64,000 bases of DNA from Candidatus Aenigmatarchaeota archaeon (GCA_016932615.1 JAFGCN010000007.1:1-64000), one strand, 5' to 3'. Positions 43,195 through 52,044 are shown, numbered from the stretch's first letter. Made by a program: numbers and translations. The notes: generated by a model not told the origin, from the sequence alone.

Positions 43195-44691
43195 ATGTTC
43201 ATCGAGCATCCTCTGATTAAAAAGGGGGCTTTGCAGATAAGAGACTATCAGGTCGAGATTGCAAAAAGCGCGATAAGTAAAAATACTCTTGTTGTGATAC
43301 CTACCGGAATGGGAAAGACGAACATTGCGCTTCTCGTAGTCGCCGAGCGGCTCAATAAGGTGGATGGAAAGGTCCTTTTTCTTGCCCCCACAAAGCCGCT
43401 TGTCGAGCAACACAAGAAGACCTTTGAAAAGCTGTCTGAACTTGCAGACCTGGAAGTCATAACCGGGACAATAAGGCCGGACCTTCGCGGGAAGCACTAC
43501 CAGCGCTCAAGAATTATATTTGCAACGCCCCAGACTATTGAAAATGACCTGAAGAGCGGAATTCTAAATTTCGAGGATTTTGTCCTGCTGATTGTTGATG
43601 AAGCGCACCGCTCTGTCGGAAACTATGCTTACACATACATTGCAGAAAACTATATGGGGCGGGCGAAAAATCCACTTCTTATCGCGCTTACCGCCTCTCC
43701 TGGAGGGAGGGTTGCACGGGTCGAGGAAATAAAGAAAAACCTGTTCATAGAATCAGTTGAATTTCGCTCTGAAAAAGATTCTGATGTTTCCCAGTATGTA
43801 AAAGACCGGGAAATGAATACTGTTCAGGTCGAGCTTCCAGCAGAATACCTTGAGGCAAAGAAACTTCTCCAGGAGATAATTTCGTCAAAGTCCGATACTC
43901 TTTGTTCAATGGGCGCGGTTCCTACAAAAAAGTTCTCCAAGAAGATGCTTTTGGAGTTCCAGAATTTCTACGCAAAGAAGGCAAGCCAGACGAAAAATCC
44001 CCGTCTCTTCCAAGCGATGTCAAAAATAGCCGAGCTGATAAAGCTGGACTACTGTCTTGAATTGCTTGAAACTCAAGGGGCGGCGCCTCTCAGGGAATAC
44101 CTCAAAAAGCTGAAAACCGAAAGCACCAAGGCCTCAGCCAGCATGCTTAATAACCCCAAGTTTATGGGATTTTTAAAGCGTGCGGAAAACCTGCCCGACC
44201 ACCCCAAAATGAATGAGCTTGAAAAAATCGTCAAAAGCGAAATCGAAAAAAAGGTCATTGTGTTCACTCAGTACCGGGCCACAGCTAGCGACATACTATT
44301 TAACCTGAAGCGCATTGAGGGTGTGAAGCCCGCACTCCTGATAGGGCAGAAATCCGGCCTGACTCAAAAAGAGCAGGTAAGCGTCATCAGGGACTTTGAG
44401 GATGGGTTCTTTAATGTATTGATTTGCACATCCATTGGCGAGGAAGGGCTCGACATAAAAGGCGTTGGAACGGCCGTCTTTTACGAGCCGGTCCCTTCAG
44501 AAATAAGGAGCATCCAGAGAAGGGGGAGGGTTGCGCGGCTTGTCGAGGGAAAGCTGTATGTTCTGGTTGCAAAAGACACCCGGGATGAAGCATACTACTG
44601 GACGGCTTACCACAAGGAAAAGAAGATGAGCCGGTCGCTTGGTGGCGAAAAAGAGCAGGCAAAGCTGGGAGACTTTGAAAGCCAGGGGTAG
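43195..44691 (+). CDS. Hef/FANCM-like helicase without nuclease domain
   Basis: 498 residues. SF2 motifs include PTGMGKT (36-42), DEAH (near 133), TASPGG and a C-terminal RSIQRRGRVAR. The arrangement, with a long insert between the RecA domains, matches archaeal Hef. There is no ERCC4 nuclease domain after residue 498, so this is a helicase-only form. It acts in stalled-fork remodelling in other archaea. Confidence 0.85.
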   Translation: MFIEHPLIKKGALQIRDYQVEIAKSAISKNTLVVIPTGMGKTNIALLVVAERLNKVDGKVLFLAPTKPLVEQHKKTFEKLSELADLEVITGTIRPDLRGKHYQRSRIIFATPQTIENDLKSGILNFEDFVLLIVDEAHRSVGNYAYTYIAENYMGRAKNPLLIALTASPGGRVARVEEIKKNLFIESVEFRSEKDSDVSQYVKDREMNTVQVELPAEYLEAKKLLQEIISSKSDTLCSMGAVPTKKFSKKMLLEFQNFYAKKASQTKNPRLFQAMSKIAELIKLDYCLELLETQGAAPLREYLKKLKTESTKASASMLNNPKFMGFLKRAENLPDHPKMNELEKIVKSEIEKKVIVFTQYRATASDILFNLKRIEGVKPALLIGQKSGLTQKEQVSVIRDFEDGFFNVLICTSIGEEGLDIKGVGTAVFYEPVPSEIRSIQRRGRVARLVEGKLYVLVAKDTRDEAYYWTAYHKEKKMSRSLGGEKEQAKLGDFESQG

Positions 44692-44736
44692 GGCAAGCAA
44701 AAAAAGACACACAAAAAAGCAATTTGGCTAAGTGGC

Positions 44737-44883
44737 TTATTCATCAGTTTTCTTTGGCTTCCTTACCGCAACTGGCCCAATATAGCCGCAATCGAGGCAG
44801 TCGTACTGGTTGTCCTGGCCTCCCAGGTAAGGGCTAAGCTCTGTAGAGCCGCACTTCGGGCACTTGAGAGGCGATTTGTTCAT
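44737..44883 (-). CDS. Mini zinc-ribbon protein (48 aa)
   Basis: 48 residues with CPKCGS and CLDCGY knuckles and a Lys-rich tail. It is too short for usual ORF lists. It is divergent from the YcaO gene at 44924 with 40 bp between, echoing the layout at 40904-41169. It could be a regulator, a partner or a modification substrate. Confidence 0.75.
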   Translation of the reverse strand: MNKSPLKCPKCGSTELSPYLGGQDNQYDCLDCGYIGPVAVRKPKKTDE

Positions 44884-44923
44884 AATATTCCAAAACTTAT
44901 AAGAGTTCAAAACTATTGGATTT

Positions 44924-46120
44924 ATGAAGCCAATCGTCCTGAAAAAATGCCTAAAGAAATATACCTACGACACCGACAAGGCAGAAACGCCCAAAGACAC
45001 TATCGGAAGAGTGACTCGGGTCCTAAAGGGGCAAGGACTAAATATCGTCTTCGAAAAGCTGGAAAACAGGGCAAATATTCCCGTCTACCGCGTAGTTTCT
45101 GCCGATCCTTCCAAGGATTATTCTTCCCTAGTCTTTAGCGGAAAGGCGCACGGAAAAGGTGCGACTGAAAGCCAGGCGAAGTGCAGCGCTCTTATGGAGT
45201 GGGTGGAACGAGTAAATGCTGGAAACGCAATACGCCTGCTTGCAAAAGACAAGGAAACAATCTTCAGGGCTCATGAAACTATCCCTTCAGAATCCACTAT
45301 AGATATCAAATATATGCTGTCTTACAGCCATAACCCTAGCTTTTATGGGAAAAGTGCAGAAAGGATTATCAAACGCAAAAAAATGCATTTTATGAAAGCT
45401 TACTGCCTTACCGATAAACGGGAGAGATATCTACCATTTTTATGGCACCTGTACTTCAATGGGTCAAATGGGCTTGCCTCAGGAAACACTTACGAGGAAG
45501 CTGTTCTTCAGGCGCTTTGTGAAGTTATCGAAAGACACAATATTGTGGAGATAAAGACATTAAATTCAAAAGTAAACGCTATCGAGCTAGGCTTTCCCTG
45601 CAAGCCCCTCGCAGAAATGCTTTCAAAAATCCAGGAAGTTACTGCAAGACCAATCATACAAAAGTGGAGCCGCCCGATACCAGTCCCCACTGTCGCCTGC
45701 AGGCTACACGATAGCACTGGATACGGAACTGCTCCAAGCCCAGCAAAAGCAGCCATGAGAGCCATAACAGAAGCCATACAAGAAGATACCGCTACGAGAC
45801 GGTATGGACAAGATAGTGCCACAATCAAGATTGAGTCACAAGAGCCAATACCTCTCAGCAGTATGGAAAGCCTGGAGAGGGAAGATCTGTATGATGAGAT
45901 TAATGAAATCTCAAGGATTCTTGAGTCCATGGGGCATATGATATATGTTATGGATTTCTCCTCAATCGTCCCCATACCCACTGTCGAGGTGATTGTGCCT
46001 GGACTCAGGTCTGTCGACTACACTGGAAGAGATCGCCACCTACGGGAATTTCAGTCTTGCCTTATTGAGTATTTTAACCTCGTAGCAAGCTTACCTCAGT
46101 GGAATATTTTAACCGCTTAG
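44924..46120 (+). CDS. YcaO-domain ATP-dependent cyclodehydratase/thioamidase-like protein
   Basis: 398 residues, the closest paralogue of the protein at 41169. The motifs SALMEWVERVNAG, ALCEVIERHNIVE and AMRAITEAIQ are intact. A TATA box (aacttataag) lies about 27 bp upstream of the ATG, indicating a leaderless transcript. It lacks the C-terminal Pro-rich tail of azoline-forming YcaOs. The function could be peptide, protein or RNA modification. Confidence 0.85.
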   Translation: MKPIVLKKCLKKYTYDTDKAETPKDTIGRVTRVLKGQGLNIVFEKLENRANIPVYRVVSADPSKDYSSLVFSGKAHGKGATESQAKCSALMEWVERVNAGNAIRLLAKDKETIFRAHETIPSESTIDIKYMLSYSHNPSFYGKSAERIIKRKKMHFMKAYCLTDKRERYLPFLWHLYFNGSNGLASGNTYEEAVLQALCEVIERHNIVEIKTLNSKVNAIELGFPCKPLAEMLSKIQEVTARPIIQKWSRPIPVPTVACRLHDSTGYGTAPSPAKAAMRAITEAIQEDTATRRYGQDSATIKIESQEPIPLSSMESLEREDLYDEINEISRILESMGHMIYVMDFSSIVPIPTVEVIVPGLRSVDYTGRDRHLREFQSCLIEYFNLVASLPQWNILTA

Positions 46121-46180
46121 CCACTCTGCAGAATCACCTTCAGAAGAAGACTTCCATAGATACTTAACCGATAAAAATAA

Positions 46181-46371
46181 CGCTGGGGGCAAGATTTGAA
46201 ATCGCGGAAAACCTCATAGCCAATTTAGCAGTAATATTCCTGCTTTGCAGGAATCTGCTTCTTTTGACGTTGAGGCATTATTCTTCCTCGGGAAGAATAA
46301 AGCTTCACTCGCGCCTCCTTGCGGAGACCAGCTTTCCAGGCTGGCGCCTTAGACCACTCGGCCACCCCAGC
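46181..46371 (-). tRNA. tRNA-Ser (GGA) with T-loop intron
   Basis: Exons give an 84-nt class II tRNA: GCTGGGG/CCCCAGC acceptor, anticodon stem CCAGC/GCTGG with loop CTGGAAA (anticodon GGA), a long variable arm, T-stem GCGAG/CTTGC and T-loop TTCAAAT, discriminator G, as expected for Ser. The intron is 46201-46307. Confidence 0.92.
46201..46307 (-). other. tRNA-Ser intron (T-loop, 53/54), 107 nt
   Basis: The central helix is CGCG/CGCG with 3-nt bulges AG|T and AT|T and an inner helix GAAG/TTTC, so the bulge-helix-bulge is clear. Near the 5' splice is a 10-bp stem TTATTCTTCC/GGAAGAATAA with loop CGA, and further on a stem ATTCCTGC/GCAGGAAT. The intron splits the T-stem from the T-loop. Confidence 0.85.
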
Positions 46372-46505
46372 ATAACATTAGTAGAATAGTTTCTTAAAGG
46401 GCTGAATCCGCCCCACAGGAAGCTTTGCAGAAAACCCCTTCTTTACGGCGCAGGTCCAGATTTATAGGTACGCCATTTCCCAGATAACGCCTCCGCAAAA
46501 TTTGG

Positions 46506-47150
46506 CTAATCTTGGCCGTGCTTTTGACGCTCTTTTTTCTCAAGCTCCTCGCGGATTGATTCATACTGCCCAAAATTCTTGTGAACTGTTTTTTGTAGTG
46601 GCTCTGGTTTTGGCTCTATATCGGCCTTTATCGGATTTTTTTCATAATGCCTGTATTCAAGCCGTGGGACTTTATGCTTTTTGCCTTTTACTTCCTTTTT
46701 GATTTTTGCCAATTCATTTAGGATTATCAAAAGCCCCGGAATGAATATGAAAAGCGCAAAGCCCATTGGAGTCCTTACGAAATTTCCAAGATGACCCAGG
46801 TAAGGAATACAAAATATTACTATTCCTTCAACACTGCCGGGCCGTGTTACTTCCATGTCAGGGTCCTCATTTGCATCACCCTTCGTCAAAAAGCCATCCG
46901 GCGTAACGTTTATAATCCTGTGGGTAGTGTAGGTTCCGGCGCTTCCAAAAGTAATAATGTCGCCGATTTTGAGGTCTGACGCATTTACCCTCGCTATGGC
47001 AACAACATCCCCTACGTTAATGGCTGGAGACATCGAGCCGGAAACAACAGTCCTGAACTGAATGCCCTGGGATTGCAGGCCAAATGCAATGAATGCTGCA
47101 AGAGCAAGAACAGCTACTGCTGCGCCAAATTTAAGTATATTGCTTGCCAT
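46506..47150 (-). CDS. sipW: SipW-type signal peptidase I
   Basis: 214 residues. The catalytic Ser39 is in SGSMSPAI and His77 in TTHRII, the Ser-His dyad of archaeal/ER-type signal peptidases. An N-terminal helix (5-25) and a second helix (about 130-152) anchor it, with a cytoplasmic charged tail of about 65 residues. It is the first of a series with TasA/camelysin-type secreted proteins, so it probably cleaves their leaders. Confidence 0.88.
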   Translation of the reverse strand: MASNILKFGAAVAVLALAAFIAFGLQSQGIQFRTVVSGSMSPAINVGDVVAIARVNASDLKIGDIITFGSAGTYTTHRIINVTPDGFLTKGDANEDPDMEVTRPGSVEGIVIFCIPYLGHLGNFVRTPMGFALFIFIPGLLIILNELAKIKKEVKGKKHKVPRLEYRHYEKNPIKADIEPKPEPLQKTVHKNFGQYESIREELEKKERQKHGQD

Positions 47151-47199
47151 AATATAATATACCTCAAGTTACCCTTTCCTTTATCAGGCCTATTCAAAA

Positions 47200-48393
47200 C
47201 TACTTCTCATTTAGCGAGCTGCACTTAAAGTTAAAGTTATTGAGTCTCTGCTCAGCATAAAAAGACAAGTCTGCAATGAGCGAATCCGTCTGGGCGACAT
47301 TGTTCTGGTGAGACGTTCCGTCGCACTCAGCGCTGTAGCCGCTGACGGTTATATGCCCAAAGCACCAGAGAAGGCCTACCCTCTTTGGAACATTGCTTCT
47401 AAGAACCATGTTGTTTGTCGGGTCCGCTATTGGAAAGGAGGTAACCTTGTTGCTTATTGGCCCAATGAAAAGCTTTGTGTCGCCCAGGCCGTATTTTCCA
47501 TCCTTAACTGTGTCAATCCACCCAAAAAGCTCTATGAAACCGGAAAGCTCGCCCTGGTCTTCGCCCGAAGTCGTGTCGCCTGCCTCTTCTTCGGGGTCAA
47601 TGAGGCCGTTTTCAAGGTCCTGTTTGTTCCTGACAACAAGGCAAGCCCATGCCTCCTGGCCACTGACTGAAATCGAAAAAAGCCCCTCACCAGTGTCTCC
47701 CGGCTTAACGTCTTCCACTATGAAGGTCGGCTTTCCTTCGATGTCGATGCCGTACCCCCCGCATGACTCCTCAGTCAGATTAATCCGGTACAAAAGCCCT
47801 GCCGTATTCCTGGTCGGGTCGGGAAACCCAGCCCGGTTTTTAACCTTTATCTCAATTGTATTTTCTCCTGCTTTCATCCTTCCAAGAAGGTTGTAAGTGC
47901 GAACCGACCCGTAATTTGTGTTTAAAACGCTTGCGCCTACCAAAAGCCCATTGACCCTAAGCTCATAAGTGTTGTCCGCGGCGAGTTCAATCATCGCGTA
48001 TTTCGGCGGAACCGTAAGAGTAACCTTTCTTACAAAAGTATAAGTCTCGTCCCGGCTGGGATTTTCAACATAATAGCTTTTCCATATCCATTTCGCTCCG
48101 GGGATGCTGGTCCAGGCGGGATTTCCGGAGTATGCCTCAACTGCGTTTTCTCCGGTTTCCTTTACGGTGTCCTCCTCACTGCTTGTGATAATCTGGTAGC
48201 AGGCCTCCGGGTTGGGCGAAGGAAGCAGATTCACGTTAAGAGTAAATGGCTGGGATGAAAATCCACTCCCAGACATTATCGAGTCAACTGAAAAAGCGCC
48301 GGTAACATTCTCCATGCTCCCAAAAGCCAGGGCAAGAATTCCCACTGCAAGAATGCCTGCAAAAACGACGAGATACTGGGAAGAGAGTCTCAT
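47200..48393 (-). CDS. TasA/camelysin-like secreted protein with inserted lectin-like domain
   Basis: 397 residues. The N-terminal signal and the C-terminal TDSLIADLSFYAEQRLNN..F.C block match the TasA-like genes at 49598 and 50564. Between them a domain with WIWKSYYV and TYELRVNG..VGAS resembles a galactose-binding fold. The SipW signal motif is degenerate (TGAFSVDS). Likely a surface fibre or adhesin subunit cleaved by SipW. Confidence 0.65.
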   Translation of the reverse strand: MRLSSQYLVVFAGILAVGILALAFGSMENVTGAFSVDSIMSGSGFSSQPFTLNVNLLPSPNPEACYQIITSSEEDTVKETGENAVEAYSGNPAWTSIPGAKWIWKSYYVENPSRDETYTFVRKVTLTVPPKYAMIELAADNTYELRVNGLLVGASVLNTNYGSVRTYNLLGRMKAGENTIEIKVKNRAGFPDPTRNTAGLLYRINLTEESCGGYGIDIEGKPTFIVEDVKPGDTGEGLFSISVSGQEAWACLVVRNKQDLENGLIDPEEEAGDTTSGEDQGELSGFIELFGWIDTVKDGKYGLGDTKLFIGPISNKVTSFPIADPTNNMVLRSNVPKRVGLLWCFGHITVSGYSAECDGTSHQNNVAQTDSLIADLSFYAEQRLNNFNFKCSSLNEK

Positions 48394-48511
48394 AAACTAT
48401 CTTGAAAAACCGCCAATATATACTTTACCTCTCGTAAGTGTCCTGTAATGCTTCTGCACGCCGTCCGTTGTTTCATTCATGCAGAAAAAACAAATGGCAG
48501 AGCCGACTTGA

Positions 48512-49468
48512 TTAAGGCGATTGGCAATGCGCAATGCCCCAAAGAATTGCTTCAAGCCCGCTGTAATCCGACGCACTGAAGAAATAGGTCGTGTCGGTGG
48601 GTATGTTTGTCCTGTACCAGTCTATCCACCCGGCATTTGTCCCGACGAATACGACATATATCTTTATTCCTGCGGCCTTTGCGGCATCGGCCTGGGCTAT
48701 TGCGGCGGCCTCACCCGTTCCAGGGTTGCCTGGCTTGTTGGGCATCTTGTCGGCGATAAGTATCATGTAATCCGGCGACCCGGCATCATTTCGGTCGTTA
48801 GGTCCTGTAAGCTCAGTTGTCGCGTTCAGAAGGCCTCCGTAAAGGTTTGTGTTGCTGCCTGTGTCAAGCAGCTCTATTGCCGCGTCGATTGCCGCCCTGT
48901 CGCCGGTTAAAATCTGGTCCAGGGTTCCCTCATCAGCATAACTTGCCTGGCCTATGTGCGGCCCATCCAGCTCTGGAGTCAGGTTATCAACAAAGGAATG
49001 AGCTGCTGCCTTTAAGGTGTCCATATCGCCGGACGTGCCTCCAGACCTTTGAAACACAAGCATCACGTCAGGCCTTGCCGAGCACATGCTTGGAAGAGTG
49101 CAGTCCGACAGGCAATTCACGCCATTATTGACGCCGTCATCGCACTCCTCAGGCCCGTTTACTGTTCCGTCGCCGCAGTATTCATCGGTTATGCATTCAT
49201 CCCAAAGGCAGCTTTCTGTGCAACCCCTCATTCCGGAGTATCCTAACAGAGTTGTGCAAGAGCCCAGGTTTCCGTCGCACTCTTCGCCTTCTTCGACCTC
49301 CCCGTTTCCGCAAGAAGAAGGAAAAACTGCCGCCACCGAAAATGAATTCCCCGCAGAGCTTTCCGTGTCAGTTATAAAAGCGCCTGTCGGCTTTTCGGCC
49401 GTGCCTGAAAGGATAAGTAAAGCTAGACCAACAAACATTACACCGGCTAAAACTCTTGAACTCACCAT
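48512..49468 (-). CDS. Secreted vWA-like protein with degenerate MIDAS
   Basis: 318 residues. It has a SipW-type leader (TGAFITDTESSAGNSF), then CGNG..EEGEECDG-type Cys repeats, then a von Willebrand A-like domain. The MIDAS metal site is lost: the DxSxS motif reads FQRSGGTS and the TDGEPN loop reads ADKMPN. The paralogue at 50564 keeps both. Likely structural, not metal-dependent binding. Confidence 0.7.
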   Translation of the reverse strand: MVSSRVLAGVMFVGLALLILSGTAEKPTGAFITDTESSAGNSFSVAAVFPSSCGNGEVEEGEECDGNLGSCTTLLGYSGMRGCTESCLWDECITDEYCGDGTVNGPEECDDGVNNGVNCLSDCTLPSMCSARPDVMLVFQRSGGTSGDMDTLKAAAHSFVDNLTPELDGPHIGQASYADEGTLDQILTGDRAAIDAAIELLDTGSNTNLYGGLLNATTELTGPNDRNDAGSPDYMILIADKMPNKPGNPGTGEAAAIAQADAAKAAGIKIYVVFVGTNAGWIDWYRTNIPTDTTYFFSASDYSGLEAILWGIAHCQSP

Positions 49469-49597
49469 GCTTAAATATATTTAGCCGGGGATGCTATATA
49501 TGCAAAGTGGTTTGTAGTGCTATTGTAATGGTTTTTGCAGACGTTCCTGCCACAGGGGGAAAACAAAAAAGCTGAAAAGTGAAAAGAAAATGTTGGA

Positions 49598-50377
49598 CTA
49601 ATCTACTGGGTTGCAAAGGAATTTGCCGTTGTTTCTTGCCTGGACTACCTCAAAGGAGATGTCTGCTGTGTAGCTGTCTGTCTGGACGCTGTTGTCTATA
49701 GGCAGGCCATTGCAGTATCCATCACCTTCGATGGTTCCAAGGCACCATGCTGCGCCTATAAAGTATGTCTTGGTTGGGTCCAATGGCTCGCCATCAATTC
49801 CGCCCACGTTGTTCTCTGCTGCGTCTGCAAGAGTCCACTTGACTGTTGAAATTGCGTCTGCCGTGCCTGCTGTCAAAAGCTCATCGCACTCCACCTGATA
49901 GATGTTGTCTCCAGGGACTGCATCGTCTTCATCATCGCAAATGTCTGCCCAAATCATGAAGTTGAGGTTTGCTCCAAGCTCTCCATCTGTATCAGACTCG
50001 CAAGTTGGCTCATCATCGATTTCTGGCTCGTTGCATCCGTTTTCATCATCGCTTGTCTTTGTAAGAACCACGCATCCCCATGCAGGGTTTGTGTCAACGT
50101 GGATGCTTATCGTGTTCTCACCATAGTCGCCGGGCTTAAGGTCTGCGTAGTTGAAAAACTTCTGTGCCTCAAGGTCAGTGAGTTCCCAGCTGCATTCCTC
50201 CTTAGGATCTCCATTGTAAGTACAGGTGCTGTCAATCAACAGGTCAATTTCTCCGGCAGTAAATGTGTTGCCCTGTGATGTCTCAGTGTCAGAGAAGAAT
50301 GCTCCTGTCATGCTTCCGCCAATAGCTGCTGCTGTTAGTCCGATAACTAGTAAACTGACTAGTATTTTTGTATTCAT
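49598..50377 (-). CDS. TasA/camelysin (SipW-dependent) surface protein
   Basis: 259 residues. The leader ends in TGAFFSDTETSQGNTFTAGEIDL, the signature of SipW-processed TasA/CalY proteins, and the mature part is beta-rich with Cys pairs. The first 45 residues are nearly identical to the protein at 50564, indicating recent duplication. Related archaeal proteins form bundling pili. A TATA box (aatatttaag) lies 26 bp before the ATG. Confidence 0.85.
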   Translation of the reverse strand: MNTKILVSLLVIGLTAAAIGGSMTGAFFSDTETSQGNTFTAGEIDLLIDSTCTYNGDPKEECSWELTDLEAQKFFNYADLKPGDYGENTISIHVDTNPAWGCVVLTKTSDDENGCNEPEIDDEPTCESDTDGELGANLNFMIWADICDDEDDAVPGDNIYQVECDELLTAGTADAISTVKWTLADAAENNVGGIDGEPLDPTKTYFIGAAWCLGTIEGDGYCNGLPIDNSVQTDSYTADISFEVVQARNNGKFLCNPVD

Positions 50378-50419
50378 ATAAATAGATTGTCCTCTACAAT
50401 ATTTAAGGAAAAAATAATT

Positions 50420-50437
50420 CCATTACGCTCGTAATTG
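50420..50437 (-). promoter_or_regulatory. Palindromic operator candidate upstream of TasA-like gene
   Basis: CCATTACGCTCGTAATTG (18 bp) is a near-perfect palindrome centred about 51 bp upstream of the ATG at 50377, just before the TATA element. A matching palindrome with 13 of 18 identical bases occurs at the same distance from the next gene (52045-52062). Confidence 0.5.
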
Positions 50438-50563
50438 TTGGATACTTCTTGGAAGTCTTATCTGGCAGTAATTTCAAAAAATCGGGCTTAATGAATTTTA
50501 TCCGGGAGTAATCAAACTGAACAGAATGAGTAAGAAAAATTAAGAGAAAAAATAAAACAAAAC

Positions 50564-52003
50564 TTAGTCGCCGTTGCTGCAGTTTGCAAGATCTTCAAGT
50601 ATCTCCAGCAAGTCGTTGAAATTCCCTGCGTCAAAGTAGTATGTAGAGTCGGTTGCAATATTTGCCTTGAGCCAGTCGGCATTGTCGGTGCTAACTCCAA
50701 CCCCTACGACATATATCTTTGTGCCTCTGCTATCAGCAACATCTGCCTGCGCCTTTGCCATGTTTCTTGGCGTGTCTGGGCTTGTTGGAAGGTTTGGCTC
50801 TCCATCAGTTATTATGACCATGTAGTCCGGGGAGTCTGCGTCATCCCTGTCGTAAGAGGCATCTTCAAGCTCTTGGTTTGCAAGCAAGATTCCCTCATAA
50901 AGGTTTGTGCTTCCGCCAGGAGATACTGCATCTATTGCCGCGTCGATTGCTGTTTTGTCGCTGGTTAAGTGCAGATCAAGTGTTCCGCTTGTTGAGAAAC
51001 TTGTCTGGCCCATATGCGCTCCGTCTGTTTTTGGGTCAAGGGCTGTGACAAATGCGTGGGCTGCGTTCTTCATGGTGTTCATCTCAGTTGTGTCAATGCT
51101 TGCTGATCTGTCGAGAACGGTCATCACGTCAGGCGCTGCCGCGCAGATTCCCGGAAGGGTGCAGTCATTTCGGCATTCGTCATCATTTACGTCATTTCCG
51201 TCGTCGCATTCCTCGCCCTGTTCAAGAATTCCATTTCCGCACACCGGCTCAGTGCCTGGCACGCAAAGGAAGTTCTCATTATGCCTCTGCTGGATTGCTT
51301 CAAAGGATATGTCTGCCATTACGCTGTCTGTCTGGATGATGTTTCCTGTTTCACTGGGAACGCTCCATGCAACCGCTATGCAGTAGTTGACTCCGGGTTG
51401 GACTGGTTCTCCCGTCAGGGCATCGGCAATTGGCCAGACAAGGTCTGTTGCCTTTGCTCCCTGGACAAGGTACTCATCTATTTCTACATCGAAGTCGTTT
51501 TCGCAGTCATAATCCCTCCAGATGTCAAAAGACAAAACATCCTGCAGTTCGCCTTCGCCTAATCCTTGGTCGCCGCAGGTGCCATCTGCCTCATCTTCCG
51601 GCTCTGTGCAGCCGTTTTCAGCGTTTGAGAGGCCGGATATTTTTGCGCAAACCCAGGCCGGGTTTGAGGTAACGTGGATGCTTATTGTGCTCTCGCCATA
51701 GTCGCCGGGCTTGACATCACCAAAATTTAGGATTGGCTGTCCGTTCAGGTCCTGGGCAAGCCATGTGCATTCGCATTCTGTTCCAGGAACAGGGTAATCA
51801 TTTCCTCCCTGCCAGGTTCCGTCAACGCACTCGTTTCCATTGTAGTGGCATTCGCTGTCTACAGTAAGGTCAATTTCTCCGGCAGTAAATGTGTTGCCAG
51901 TTGATGTTTCCGTGTCTGAGAAGAATGCTCCAGTCATTGTGCCGCCAATAGCTATCGCTGTCAGTCCGATAACTAGTAAACTGACTAGTATTTTTGTATT
52001 CAT
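50564..52003 (-). CDS. TasA-like surface protein fused to a von Willebrand A domain
   Basis: 479 residues. The SipW-type leader (TGAFFSDTETSTGNTFTAGEIDL) and a TasA-like domain are followed by CGNG..EQGEECDDGN repeats and a vWA domain. The MIDAS is intact: DRSAS, a Thr in the STNLYEG loop, and DGEPN. The protein should bind a divalent metal and adhere to other surfaces or partner proteins. The fusion may anchor an adhesin in the fibre. Confidence 0.8.
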   Translation of the reverse strand: MNTKILVSLLVIGLTAIAIGGTMTGAFFSDTETSTGNTFTAGEIDLTVDSECHYNGNECVDGTWQGGNDYPVPGTECECTWLAQDLNGQPILNFGDVKPGDYGESTISIHVTSNPAWVCAKISGLSNAENGCTEPEDEADGTCGDQGLGEGELQDVLSFDIWRDYDCENDFDVEIDEYLVQGAKATDLVWPIADALTGEPVQPGVNYCIAVAWSVPSETGNIIQTDSVMADISFEAIQQRHNENFLCVPGTEPVCGNGILEQGEECDDGNDVNDDECRNDCTLPGICAAAPDVMTVLDRSASIDTTEMNTMKNAAHAFVTALDPKTDGAHMGQTSFSTSGTLDLHLTSDKTAIDAAIDAVSPGGSTNLYEGILLANQELEDASYDRDDADSPDYMVIITDGEPNLPTSPDTPRNMAKAQADVADSRGTKIYVVGVGVSTDNADWLKANIATDSTYYFDAGNFNDLLEILEDLANCSNGD

Positions 52004-52044
52004 ATAAATAGCTTAACTTCGGGATTATAAACATAAAACAGTTT

